A stretch of 64,000 nucleotides of DNA from Kibdelosporangium persicum (GTDB lineage Bacteria; Actinomycetota; Actinomycetes; Mycobacteriales; Pseudonocardiaceae), in assembly GCF_013280595.1 (NCBI RefSeq), contig NZ_JAAATY010000012.1, forward strand, positions 124,001-188,000, given 5' to 3'. Below are positions 8,481 to 16,540 of the stretch, piece after piece (position 1 is the stretch's first letter; each line of letters begins with the position of its first letter). Made by a program: the position numbers and the translations under genes. The notes beneath the pieces were generated by a model. The model searched no databases, had not been told where the DNA came from, and was given only the letters and a program-made list of their open reading frames with translations.

Positions 8481-8786
8481 TCAGAGCAGCCTGAGCAGGG
8501 CGGTCGCCAGGGCCGCGAGCGCCACGCACACCAGCATGGGTGCGCGAAGCAGGTACGAGATGCCCGCGACGGACAGTCCGGCGGCGACCGTCCAGTCGGC
8601 CTTCGTCCAGCCAGGTCCGGCGAAGTCGGTCAGCACGAGCCCGGCCAGCAGCGCGGGCGCGAGCAGCGCGATCACGCCGGCCGCACGCGGTGGCAGCCGG
8701 CGACCGCCGACGAGGGCCGGCCCGGCGGCCTTGATCGCGAAGCTGACCAGCGCCACCAGCAGGATGGCGATCCACAGCGTGCTCAC
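8481..8786 (-). CDS. azlD: AzlD-type branched-chain amino acid export subunit
   Basis: A 101-residue, almost wholly hydrophobic protein with about four membrane helices. It begins at GTG 8786, which forms a GTGA overlap with the azlC stop. AzlD is the small partner that AzlC needs for export of branched-chain amino acids and analogues. The KAAGP and LLAPALLAGLV segments fit the AzlD family. The longer reading frame through 9329 is a shadow of azlC. Followed by the 46-bp palindrome. Confidence 0.88.
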   Translation of the reverse strand: MSTLWIAILLVALVSFAIKAAGPALVGGRRLPPRAAGVIALLAPALLAGLVLTDFAGPGWTKADWTVAAGLSVAGISYLLRAPMLVCVALAALATALLRLL

Positions 8787-9463
8787 CGGGGTGCTCCCGG
8801 ACCCGCTCGCAGCCCCAGGAGCGCGGCCGCCCCGGAGCCGACGATCGCCAGGCCGACGGGGACGACCAGGGTGAGTGTCGCGGCCAGCGCGGCGGCGAAC
8901 GCGGCGACCCAGCGCGCCTGGACCGACTCCCGCATCTCGTCGATCAGCAGCAGGAGGAAGAACGCCGGGAACACCATGTCGAGCGCGAACCGGTGGATGA
9001 TCTCGTCGGACGGTGCCGTCAGCGCGCCGACCAACGTTCCGCCGATCCACAAGGGTGCCTGGACCAGCGTCGCCGAGATCAGTTTCTCCCGGTCGTACCT
9101 GCCGTTGCCCTGATGCGCCGCGGCCCACGAAGCGTCGACGACGGCCTGCCCTTCGAATGCCCTGCGCAACCGTCCGCCCTTGAGGTCGGAGGCGACCGCC
9201 ACGCCCATCGGCAGGAACCGCGCGTTGACCATCGCGGCCGCCCCAACCGCCAGCGCGACGCCGCCGCCCCCGGCCAACGAGGTCGCCAGCGCGAACTGCG
9301 CGGACCCCGAGAAGACAAGTAACGAGCACGCCACCGGCGCGAGTGTCCCCCAGCCCAGCGAGTGTGCCATCGCGCCGAACGTCACCCCCATGACGAACGT
9401 CGGCACACCAACGGCCAGACCGACACGCACACCAGCCGCGTATCCGATTTCGGTCGTTGCCAT
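8783..9463 (-). CDS. azlC: AzlC family branched-chain amino acid exporter
   Basis: A 226-residue inner-membrane protein with about five or six helices. Family features include GVTFGAMA, LLVFSGSAQFA near residue 50 and MVNARFLPMG near residue 80. AzlC and AzlD together export branched-chain amino acids or toxic analogues. Start ATG 9463; translation runs into azlD by a 4-bp overlap. It is divergently transcribed from a CGNR zinc-finger regulator only 50 bp away, which suggests that the regulator controls the pair. Confidence 0.9.
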   Translation of the reverse strand: MATTEIGYAAGVRVGLAVGVPTFVMGVTFGAMAHSLGWGTLAPVACSLLVFSGSAQFALATSLAGGGGVALAVGAAAMVNARFLPMGVAVASDLKGGRLRRAFEGQAVVDASWAAAHQGNGRYDREKLISATLVQAPLWIGGTLVGALTAPSDEIIHRFALDMVFPAFFLLLLIDEMRESVQARWVAAFAAALAATLTLVVPVGLAIVGSGAAALLGLRAGPGAPR

Positions 9464-9472
9464 GGCCTCACA

Positions 9473-9503
9473 CTAACAGCCTATTGGCGACTTAGGATGT
9501 TAG
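9473..9503. promoter_or_regulatory. Candidate operator between azlCD and the CGNR regulator
   Basis: The 50-bp divergent spacer contains an inverted repeat CTAACA (9473-9478) ... TGTTAG (9498-9503). A nested CCTA/TAGG pair lies between the arms. The spacer must hold both promoters, so a regulator bound here could control both directions. Confidence 0.4.
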
Positions 9504-9513
9504 AATTAGTGGC

Positions 9514-10074
9514 GTGACCGACAGCTGGCACGGCTATTCGCTGGTCGGCGGGCATGTGGCTCTTGATCTGGTGAACACACTCGCGTGGCGCGGGGACCCC
9601 AGCCAGACGTACGACCGCCTGCCGGCACCTGGTTTCCTCACGCTCTGGCTCGGCCGGACCGGCCTGGCACAGCGGCTCGACCCCGGCCCGGCGGTGATCG
9701 ATTCGCTGATCGACCTGCGCGAGACCGTGTACCGGCTGCTGAGCTCCCCTACGACGGAGGACGTCGCCCGCTTCGCCGCGTTGCTGGCGTCGGCACGACG
9801 CCTGGCGACGGCCGCCCCCGCTCTACCGTTGCGGTGGACCGTTCCCGTCACCACCGCCGACGAGATCGTGCCCGCCCTCACGATGGCCGCCGATGACCTG
9901 CTCACCTCACCCGACGCGGCCAAGGTGCGCCGGTGCGCGGGGCCCAGGTGCGGCTGGCTGTTCCTCGACCGCACCCGCAACCACTCCCGCCAGTGGTGCA
10001 GCTCCCAGGACTGCGGCAACCGCGAACGCGCCCGCAGGCATTACCGGAAAACCCGCGCGCAGGAGAACCCCTAA
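9514..10074 (+). CDS. CGNR zinc-finger regulator
   Basis: A 186-residue protein of the ABATE/CGNR family. The N-terminal ABATE-like domain begins GGHVALDLVNTLAWR. The C-terminal CGNR zinc finger has Cys in RCAGPRCGWLFLD and in WCSSQDCGNRERARRHY, the signature that names the family. It is thought to bind DNA. The start is GTG 9514. Divergent from azlC, it is probably the local regulator of the exporter; this is inferred from position only. Confidence 0.85.
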   Translation: MTDSWHGYSLVGGHVALDLVNTLAWRGDPSQTYDRLPAPGFLTLWLGRTGLAQRLDPGPAVIDSLIDLRETVYRLLSSPTTEDVARFAALLASARRLATAAPALPLRWTVPVTTADEIVPALTMAADDLLTSPDAAKVRRCAGPRCGWLFLDRTRNHSRQWCSSQDCGNRERARRHYRKTRAQENP

Positions 10075-10203
10075 TCTTGAGCCGCACCGGTTTGTCCAAA
10101 ATTCCTCCGCGCGATGTGTCGACTTGCCATGCTGTCGCTCGACGCATGGGCGAGGGTGTCCGGAGGGACCGGGCACCAGCCCACGACGACAACGGAGAAC
10201 GTA

Positions 10204-10566
10204 ATGCGGTTTCTGATGGTGCACCGTGTTGACCAGAACGCGACCGAGGCGTGGAACCCCAGCCCCGAGTTCGTGGCGAAGATCGGGGCGATGATCCAGG
10301 ACTGGACCCAACGGGGCATCCTGATCACGGCGGAGGGCGTGCACCCGTCGGAGAAGGGCGCGAAGGTTCGCAAGGCCCGTGACAAGGGCATCACCGCCAC
10401 CGACGGCCCGTTCACCGAGGCCAAGGAGGTCATCGGCGGCTTCGCCCTGATCAACGCGGCCGACCTGGCCGAAGCGGTCAAGCTCGCCCAGGACTACGCC
10501 GACCTGTTCGACGAGATCGAGGTCGAGGTCCGCCAGGTCGTCGAGTTCGACGAGGTCGCGGGCTAG
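10204..10566 (+). CDS. YCII-related (DGPF domain) protein
   Basis: A 120-residue protein with the family's DGPFTEAKEVIGGFALI motif near residue 65 and the MRFLMVH opening strand. YCII/DGPF proteins have a ferredoxin-like fold; some are PhnB-like or accompany ECF sigma factors, but here no sigma factor gene follows. ATG 10204 is preceded by GGAG at 9 bp; the frame's earlier start at 10114 lacks a site. The function is unknown. Confidence 0.85.
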   Translation: MRFLMVHRVDQNATEAWNPSPEFVAKIGAMIQDWTQRGILITAEGVHPSEKGAKVRKARDKGITATDGPFTEAKEVIGGFALINAADLAEAVKLAQDYADLFDEIEVEVRQVVEFDEVAG

Positions 10567-10585
10567 TACACCTGGGTGCCGGAAC

Positions 10586-10614
10586 GCCCTGGCTGGTCGC
10601 GGACCGGCCAGGGC
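10586..10614. terminator. Bidirectional terminator
   Basis: GCCCTGGC (10586-10593) pairs with GCCAGGGC (10607-10614) across a 13-nt loop, between the convergent YCII and DUF2510 genes. Confidence 0.6.
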
Positions 10615-10620
10615 ACCAGG

Positions 10621-11181
10621 TCACACCACGTCCAGCCGCGGCGCCGCCGCGGCTGCCTGCGCCGCCGACCCGATCGCGGTCGCGTCCTGCATGCTGCTGA
10701 CCTGCACAGCGAACGCCGGAACGGCACGTTTGGTCAGCTTCGTGGTGTAGACCGCGAACCTCGTCGACCGTCGGTCGTAGTGGACGTGCTTCACGTCGTT
10801 CCAGCTGACGTGCAGGAACTGCTTGGTCACGATGCCGACGAACAGAAAGAGCAGGCGACGGTTCGTGCACGCCAGAACACCATGGCCTTGCCCTTGTGCT
10901 CCACACAATGCCAGTACCCGTTCCTCGGGCAGCAGGTACGTCTCAAGCAGCTTGACTTCCTTCATCGACCCGATCAGCGTCCCCCGCGTGCGGTCGAGCG
11001 CTTCAGCGATGTCCGGACGCAGCATCGGCGTCGCGGCAACCGGCGGCGGCGCCACGGGGGCAGGTTGAGGCACAGCGGGACGCATGGCCGTGTGGAAGGT
11101 CCAGCGTTGACCATCCCAGTAACGCAGCAACGAATCGTCGAGCGGGTCGGGCAACCAGGTGGCGGGACGAGTCATGGTCAT
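10621..11181 (-). CDS. DUF2510 / PH-like domain protein
   Basis: A 186-residue protein. The N-terminus is a DUF2510 module (WLPDPLDDSLLRYWDGQRWT), a short WW-like unit found in actinobacterial membrane-associated proteins. A Pro/Ala linker follows, then a C-terminal PH-like domain (LLPEERVLALCGAQG, then CTNRRLLFLFVG and SWNDVKHV). It starts with an ATGA overlap on the upstream frameshifted T5orf172 gene, so the two are one transcript. The ligand and the role are unknown. No transmembrane segment is obvious. Confidence 0.72.
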   Translation of the reverse strand: MTMTRPATWLPDPLDDSLLRYWDGQRWTFHTAMRPAVPQPAPVAPPPVAATPMLRPDIAEALDRTRGTLIGSMKEVKLLETYLLPEERVLALCGAQGQGHGVLACTNRRLLFLFVGIVTKQFLHVSWNDVKHVHYDRRSTRFAVYTTKLTKRAVPAFAVQVSSMQDATAIGSAAQAAAAAPRLDVV

Positions 11182-12511
11182 GCACCGTCATCCGAGAGAT
11201 CACCGTCGCCGCCGACGTCCGTGTTCCGCTGTCCGCCGGGGACTTCGCGCCGTCCCGGCTGGGAAGCACGCCACTCGATCGCCTCCGCGGTGTCGGTGTA
11301 CTCGAGCACGTGGTCGTCGCCGAGCCCGACCAGGAGCTCCTTGACCTCGGCCGGGGTCGCGTAGAAGAACTCGCGCCGCTGGTTGACCAGGTTCACCCGT
11401 TTGTGCGCCAGCTTCTGATGCAGGGCTGTCTCCAGCGCGACCGCGTCTTCCGAGAAGAACAGCGCGTGCACATCGAAGCGGAACGGCACCGAGGCGTCGC
11501 CGAGTTCGCGCACCCGGTCCATCGGTTCCAGCCGGCGTGTCATGCCGATCTTGACGACGTCCGGGCCGAAGGCGCCGATGTTGGAGATGACGTACACGTA
11601 ACCGGCCCGCACGTTCGCGGCCCGCTGCTCCACACCCGCGATCGCGTCGTCGACGGTCTCCAGTTGTTCCTGCGCACGCCGGAGACCTTCCCCGTCCCCC
11701 TTGGCGGTCAGCTTGGCGACGACTGCGGCGTAGTGGGCACGTTCCTTGGCCAGACGCGCGCGCTCACGCTCGATCTCCTTCATCACTTTGGCTTCTTCAC
11801 GCAGCCGCTCACGTTCCGCGCGTGCCGCTTCCCGTTCCACCTCCACCCTGGCCAGGTAGTCAGCGGTCAGTTCGATCTCGCGCAGGCGTAGCCGGTGGTA
11901 GTCGGTCGAGATCACGATCCGCATCAACGTCCCGAGCTTGCCGATCGTGTCTCGGGTGGTGGTCAGGCGGTTCTTCACCGCTTCGCGGGTGTGCGGCTTG
12001 ACCACACGTACCGCGTTGTCGGCCTCGGCGTTGTACGCGCGCAGCATCAGTTTCGCCATGTCCCGGCCCAGTCTCTGCCCTTCTTTGACCGAGCCGTTCA
12101 CCGCCCAGTCGACCTGGCACGTCACCGCGTCCGCCTTCGCCGAGGCCTTGATCCGCGCGCGCAGGTCGGCCAAAGCCTCCTTGTAGGCGAGTGCGTCCTC
12201 AAGTGGATGCGCGTCTCGTAGACGCCGACTTCCTGCAGCAGTGCCGTCTCCCGGGTCTCGATCAGGCGCGCCTGCAGCGCATCGAGCTCCGCCTGCGTTT
12301 GGTGCCGAGAGCTCGTCAGCGCCGCGTACTCACGCTTCGCCTGGTCAACCGCGGTCTTCAACAGCCGGAGCTCGGCTTCGAGCGCCGGGGCCTGCGTACC
12401 TCGCAACTGGTTCACCCAGCTGCGCAACTCCGTGACTGTCCCGTTCGCCGCCGCCAGTTGCTGGTGCAGCGAGGCTATCTCCGCACTTTCCTTGTTCCCG
12501 AACAACGCCAC
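11178..12511 (-). pseudogene. DUF4041-T5orf172 (GIY-YIG-like nuclease) gene with a -1 frameshift
   Basis: Two frames together encode one known architecture. The N-terminal part starts at GTG 12511 (GGAGG 6 bp upstream, product begins VALFGNKESAEI) with coiled-coil sequence and ends in EVGVYETR. The rest, from about 12208 down to 11178, continues HPLEDALAYKEALADLRAR, then a DUF4041 domain (VNGSVKEGQRL, RAYNAEADNAV), a long coiled coil and a C-terminal T5orf172 domain (GYVYVISNIG, VKIGMTRR). One missing base near 12209-12210 separates the frames; restoring it gives a 444-residue protein. This is either a recent inactivating mutation or a sequencing error. Coupled to the DUF2510 gene. Confidence 0.75.
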
Positions 12512-12829
12512 TGTTGCCTCCCAGCATCCACATGCGACAACCGTGTGCATCCTGGTAGCGCGGGACGTCGTTACAGCAACCGCGCCGGAAGCCTCGGTTG
12601 TCACCGGATCGGGCGAGTTCATACCAACACGTAGGGTGCACGCCACTACGGGCGGGACACCGACAACGGGACAGCGCCCGTCCGCATTCGACGCTCCACG
12701 GCAGGCCTGTGACTCAGGTCACGCGAAGTTCATAAAACCGATCCGGGCCGATTTCCGTGTGTAGGCCCGAGCGGGTGGCAGGGCCAACGGACCACCCGCC
12801 AACCGTGTCGAACATTTGGAGCCAAACCC
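12512..12829. other. Divergent intergenic region, 318 bp
   Basis: This lies between the frameshifted nuclease gene and the lipoprotein gene. It contains a CRP-type palindrome (12708-12723) followed by a CATAAA box at 12730-12735. Otherwise I see no gene; open frames here lack ribosome-binding sites. Confidence 0.45.
12708..12723. promoter_or_regulatory. CRP-like binding site upstream of the lipoprotein gene
   Basis: TGTGACTCAGGTCACG matches TGTGA-N6-TCACA at nine of ten positions. It lies about 105 bp before the lipoprotein ATG, with an AT-rich box just downstream, a normal position for CRP activation. Confidence 0.5.
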
Positions 12830-13741
12830 ATGATGCGTAAGCATGTTGTGTCCTTCGCTGCCCTGATGACGGCGGGCGTCGCCTTGTTGTCCGCCTGCGG
12901 CGGAGAGGTTTCCGGCGCCCCCGTGCCGTCCGCCAGTGTCGTCACCGGCGAGGAGACGGCAGGCCCGGACGGTCTGCGACTGACCTCGGGCACGGCCAAG
13001 GTGAACAACGCCACGCCCGGCACCGGTGACTGGGCCAAGGGCGGCGACGGCACCCCGGACACCGCGGCCAAGGACGTGGCGGAACGGTGGGTGGAACTGC
13101 GCGCCACCAGGGCAGGCGAGCTCGGTACGGTCCTGGTCAACGGCGCCGGGCTGACGCTTTACCGGTTCGACAAGGACTCCAACAAGCCCCCGAAGTCCAC
13201 TTGCGACGGTGACTGCGCGGTCACCTGGCCGCCGTTGACCTTGGCGGCCAAGGGCAGGATCTTCGTGTCCGGGGTGAAGAAGTCCGCGGTCGGCGTGGTC
13301 AAGCGGGCCGACGGCAGGCTACAGGTCACTGTGGACGGTTGGCCGGTGTACCGGTTCGCCAAGGACAAGAAGCCGGGTGACGTCCTCGGTCAGGGCGTGG
13401 GCGGCACGTGGTTCGCCGTTCGCCCGGACGGTGGCAAGGCCGGTGGCGGCACGACTCCGCCGCCCGCGGACAACGGATCGGCGGCCCCGAAAGCGCAGAG
13501 CGCGATCCTCTTCGACGACGCCGACTTCAGCGACAGCGGCGCTTCCCAGGGCGTGGCGGGCCCGGGCTGCCAGGACCTCGCACGGCCGGACGTGACGTCC
13601 TCGATCGTTACCGGTGGCGGGTCGGTGAAGCTGTGGAGCGAGAAGGAGTGCAAGGGCACGGCCAAGGTGATCACCGGTGATGTGCGCGACCTCGCCGACG
13701 TCGGCTTCGACGACACCGTCGCCTCGATCTTCTTCGGCTGA
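12830..13741 (+). CDS. COG4315-type secreted-repeat lipoprotein with a crystallin-like C-terminus
   Basis: A 303-residue lipoprotein. The signal peptide ends in the lipobox LLSAC (Cys23). Two PF03640-type secreted repeats follow: one around GTVLVNGAGLTLYRFDKD with CDGDCAVTWPP, and one around LQVTVDGWPVYRFAKDKKPG. A Gly/Pro linker leads to a C-terminal unit of about 75 residues (AILFDDADFSD ... VKLWSEKECKG ... FDDTVASIFF) that resembles a beta/gamma-crystallin or I36-inhibitor module. PF03640 proteins are periplasmic or cell-surface proteins of unknown function often linked with redox membrane proteins; here a ferric-reductase-like gene faces it. The C-terminal fold is my inference. Confidence 0.8.
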   Translation: MMRKHVVSFAALMTAGVALLSACGGEVSGAPVPSASVVTGEETAGPDGLRLTSGTAKVNNATPGTGDWAKGGDGTPDTAAKDVAERWVELRATRAGELGTVLVNGAGLTLYRFDKDSNKPPKSTCDGDCAVTWPPLTLAAKGRIFVSGVKKSAVGVVKRADGRLQVTVDGWPVYRFAKDKKPGDVLGQGVGGTWFAVRPDGGKAGGGTTPPPADNGSAAPKAQSAILFDDADFSDSGASQGVAGPGCQDLARPDVTSSIVTGGGSVKLWSEKECKGTAKVITGDVRDLADVGFDDTVASIFFG

Positions 13742-13752
13742 TCCGGAACCAG

Positions 13753-13787
13753 CGAGGGCGGGCAGGCCACCGGCCCGCCCGCCCTCG
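13753..13787. terminator. Bidirectional terminator
   Basis: An 11-bp perfect stem (CGAGGGCGGGC 13753-13763, GCCCGCCCTCG 13777-13787) lies between the convergent lipoprotein and ferric-reductase-like genes. Confidence 0.7.
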
Positions 13788-13802
13788 TGCTTGGCAGCGA
13801 AG

Positions 13803-15137
13803 TCAGGCCAGGCTGAACTTCTCGGCGTGCACCTGGCCGTTGGGCACACCGAGTTTGCGCAGCGAGTCCTCGACGGCCGCGGTCATCACGGGCGGGCCGC
13901 AGATATACACGTCGCGTTCGGTGATGTCCGGGACCAGGAAACGCAGTGAGTCCGGCTCGAATGGCCGTGCGCCTTGGCTGGTGCGGCCGGTCAGCAAGTG
14001 CAGTCGTCCGCGACGGACCGCGACCAGTTGCTGTATCTCACGCAGGAGCACGGCTTCGCTCTCGTCGCGAACCCGGTACAGCACAACGACGTTGCCGGTG
14101 GGGTCCTCTTCCAACAGCGCGCGGATCGGCGTGATGCCCACGCCGCCCGCGATGAGCAGCATTCCGTGCCGTGTCCGGTGCTGTGCGGTGAACGCGCCGT
14201 ACGGCCCTTCCATGAACACGCGCGTCCCGACCGGCAACTGCCGCAGGCCCGCGCTGCCGCTGCCGACTGCCTTGGCCGTCAGCCGCAACGACCGGCCGTC
14301 GGGCGCGGCCGACAGGGAGAACGGGTTGGCCAGCCAGAAGCTCCGGTGACCGGGGAACCGCCAGACGCAGAACTGGCCCGCCCTGGCGGGCAGACGGTCC
14401 AGGTGGCGGCCGGTGACGTGCACCGAGACCACGTTGTGCGCCTCCGGCACGACCGCGGCCACCCGGAACTGGTGGTGGGCGTTGCGCCAGACCGGCATGA
14501 CGATGCGGCCGGTGACCAACGAGCCGAAAGCGAACAGCCACAACACCCACCAGTAGATCATCGCGAACGTGGACGACCTGAACGTCGTGGTTTCGAGCAG
14601 TTGGTGCACGAAGGCCAAGCCCAACGCCAGCCACAGCAGCAGGTGCAGTCCGTGCCAGACCTCATACCTCAGCTTCCGCCGGACGTAACGGATCGAGACG
14701 ACGGCGGTCAGAACGACGATGGCCGCCGCGAGCATGCCCAGCAACGAGGCGGTCACACCGGCCAGCGCGAGGAAAGTCTTCCCCATCGAGGCGTTGTCCA
14801 GCGTCGCGTAGCCGAGCACAACGAGCGTCGCATGGGTGAGCACAGTCCAGAACATCGTGAACCCAACCCAGCGGTGCCACACCGTCAGCCGGTCCATCCC
14901 GATCCGCCGGTCCAGCCAGGGCAGCCGAGCCACCAGCAGCAACTGGAACATCAGCAACAGCGCCGCGTGCAGACCGAAGAACTTCGCCACCGTGAGGATG
15001 TCGTTCTTGCCGGTACCGGCCGTGAAGAACAGAACCTCCACGATCACCACGTTGACCACGACAAACGCCCACAGTGCCAGCCGTGCCTGACTCACTGGCG
15101 ATAACGCGCGCCGCCGCACCTGTGCACTCGTCGCCAC
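13803..15137 (-). CDS. Ferric reductase-like transmembrane flavoprotein
   Basis: A 444-residue membrane oxidoreductase. The first 220 residues form about six helices of a ferric-reductase-like haem domain with candidate haem His in TVWHRWVGF, LTHATLVV, EVWHGLHLLLW and FVHQLL. A ferredoxin-reductase-like half follows: an FAD-binding barrel (FWLANPFSLS) and an NAD-binding domain (LLIAGGVGITPIRALL, DVYICGPPVMTAAV). It would pass electrons from cytosolic NAD(P)H through haem to an extracytoplasmic acceptor. GTG 15137 is chosen (GAGAGG upstream) over the frame opening at 15212. The electron acceptor is unknown; the facing lipoprotein is a candidate. Confidence 0.85.
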   Translation of the reverse strand: MATSAQVRRRALSPVSQARLALWAFVVVNVVIVEVLFFTAGTGKNDILTVAKFFGLHAALLLMFQLLLVARLPWLDRRIGMDRLTVWHRWVGFTMFWTVLTHATLVVLGYATLDNASMGKTFLALAGVTASLLGMLAAAIVVLTAVVSIRYVRRKLRYEVWHGLHLLLWLALGLAFVHQLLETTTFRSSTFAMIYWWVLWLFAFGSLVTGRIVMPVWRNAHHQFRVAAVVPEAHNVVSVHVTGRHLDRLPARAGQFCVWRFPGHRSFWLANPFSLSAAPDGRSLRLTAKAVGSGSAGLRQLPVGTRVFMEGPYGAFTAQHRTRHGMLLIAGGVGITPIRALLEEDPTGNVVVLYRVRDESEAVLLREIQQLVAVRRGRLHLLTGRTSQGARPFEPDSLRFLVPDITERDVYICGPPVMTAAVEDSLRKLGVPNGQVHAEKFSLA

Positions 15138-15226
15138 TGTCGTTCTACCTCTCAACGCCACCTCGGGGGTGCACAAGTATGTCCCGCTCCCCCGGCACCG
15201 GCTCCCGGACATCTCCGATCGTTACT

Positions 15227-15241
15227 GATCCACAGTGGATC
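15227..15241. promoter_or_regulatory. Palindrome upstream of the ferric-reductase-like gene
   Basis: GATCCACAGTGGATC is a perfect 7+1+7 palindrome about 90 bp upstream of the GTG start at 15137, so it is placed as an operator for that gene. It also contains the recurrent 9-mer CCACAGTGG. Confidence 0.35.
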
Positions 15242-15312
15242 ACCGGAAGGCAGGCGGCCAGCGATACATATTCCCACCGCCACGACGGGCGAATCGAACA
15301 CATGAGCGAATG

Positions 15313-16020
15313 CTACGAACGGCGCCCACGCCGGCTTCCCTTGGCGGCGCCGCGACGAGCAGCGCCCTTGACGGCCGCCGGCTTGCCCCGCTTCGGCTGC
15401 TGCTTCGGCTGTGACTGTGGTTGTTGACGACCACGAGTGCTGTTGACCGTACGACCGCGGACGATCCCGATGAACTCCTCCATCAGATCGGTCGTCTCAT
15501 CCTCCCGCCACGACAGCGCGACACGTGACTGCGGCGCGTCCGTGACGGGCCGGTACGTCAGGTCCCGGCGGTGGTGCAGACGCGCCAAGGACTGCGGCAC
15601 CACGAGCAGTCCGACACCCGCGGCCACCAGCTCGATGGCGTCCGCCGTACTGGCGGGCCGTTCGTGAGCCGGTCGCCCAGGCGGTTGCGTCCAGTCCAGC
15701 GTGTCGTCGAGAGGATGCAGCACGACCTCCCCGGCGAGGTCCTCGGAGGACACCTCGTCGGCCGCCGCGATGACGTGGTCCTTCGGCACGACGACCACAG
15801 TGGTCTCGGTGTAGAGCGGGATCGCGTGCAGGCCCGTCCGGTCGGTGGGCAGCCTCAGCAGCACGGCGTCGACCTCGCCGTCACGGACGTGACCGGCGGC
15901 CTCGGCGGCGGACACGCTCCGCAGGTGCAGCGGAACGCCGGGCTGCCGTTCGGCCCAGATCCGCGCCCACTTCGCCGGCGTGGCGCCTGGGACGTATCCG
16001 AGCCGGAACGAAGCAGTCAC
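15313..16020 (-). CDS. LysR-type substrate-binding domain protein lacking the HTH
   Basis: A 235-residue protein that starts directly with the effector domain of a LysR regulator (FRLGYVPGATPAKWARIW, then GEVDAVLLRLP, VVVVPKDHVIA and AAGVGLLVVPQSLA). The usual 60-residue winged HTH is absent and the intergenic space upstream (57 bp) is too short to hold it. The C-terminus carries a Gln/Lys/Arg-rich tail (about 40 residues, QQPQSQPKQQPKRGK) that could bind nucleic acid non-specifically. Divergent from DUF5997. Probably a small-molecule-sensing partner rather than a normal activator; this is inference. Confidence 0.8.
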   Translation of the reverse strand: MTASFRLGYVPGATPAKWARIWAERQPGVPLHLRSVSAAEAAGHVRDGEVDAVLLRLPTDRTGLHAIPLYTETTVVVVPKDHVIAAADEVSSEDLAGEVVLHPLDDTLDWTQPPGRPAHERPASTADAIELVAAGVGLLVVPQSLARLHHRRDLTYRPVTDAPQSRVALSWREDETTDLMEEFIGIVRGRTVNSTRGRQQPQSQPKQQPKRGKPAAVKGAARRGAAKGSRRGRRS

Positions 16021-16077
16021 CTGGTCAGATTACCGGGCGTCATCGGCCGTGCCGCACCGGCTGGTTACCCTTGCCGC

Positions 16078-16464
16078 ATGACGTCGCGCAAGACACCCCA
16101 GACCATGAAGCCCGCCACGGCGGCCAAGAAGCTGGGCGTTTACCTCGAGGCCACCCCCGCGGACTTCCAGCAGGGCGTCGTCTCCCGCGACGAGCTCAAC
16201 GCCCTGCAGGCCGATCCGCCCGAGTGGCTGCGTGACCTGCGGCGCAACGGCCCGCACCCGCGTCCGGTCATCGCGGCGAAGCTGGGCATCTCCATCGGCG
16301 GCCTCACCCGCGCGGGCATCACCGAAGCCCTCACCACGCAGCAGATCGACGCGCTGAAGGCGGACAATCCCGACTGGCTTGAGCAGGAGCGGGCCATTCA
16401 GGCCGAGTTCCGCAAGGAAACGGCACGGTTGAAGGACAAAAAGGCGGAGTCGTCCCAGAAGTGA
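16078..16464 (+). CDS. DUF5997 family protein
   Basis: A 128-residue protein. It opens MTSRKTPQTMKPATAAKKLG and has two similar segments, each with a Leu-Pro/Trp-Leu element (LQADPPEWLRDLRRNGP and LKADNPDWLEQERA), around a central segment (KLGISIGGLTRAGI) that reads like a short helix-turn-helix. DUF5997 has no assigned function. It is divergent from the HTH-less LysR-type protein; if the central segment binds DNA, the two could form a split regulator. Start ATG 16078. Confidence 0.75.
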   Translation: MTSRKTPQTMKPATAAKKLGVYLEATPADFQQGVVSRDELNALQADPPEWLRDLRRNGPHPRPVIAAKLGISIGGLTRAGITEALTTQQIDALKADNPDWLEQERAIQAEFRKETARLKDKKAESSQK

Positions 16465-16496
16465 CAACGCGGCTCATCCGCGGGGGCACCGGCCTG

Positions 16497-16517
16497 CCCG
16501 CCACGCCTGGAGGCGGG
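16497..16517. terminator. Short hairpin terminator
   Basis: CCCGCC (16497-16502) pairs with GGCGGG (16512-16517) between the convergent DUF5997 and Rho-N-like genes. Confidence 0.45.
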
Positions 16518-16540
16518 TCACTCCGCGCGGTTCCCGCCGG

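Noticed and set aside
8418-9113. A plus-strand frame beginning in the 46-bp repeat (starts MFIRVRTP)
   Set aside because: The same opening appears in the minus-strand frame at 46122 because both start in copies of the repeat; the rest are shadows of azlCD and the sugar dehydrogenase gene.
13319-13849. A 176-codon minus-strand frame opposite the lipoprotein
   Set aside because: Antisense to a lipoprotein gene with a clear signal peptide; no domain.
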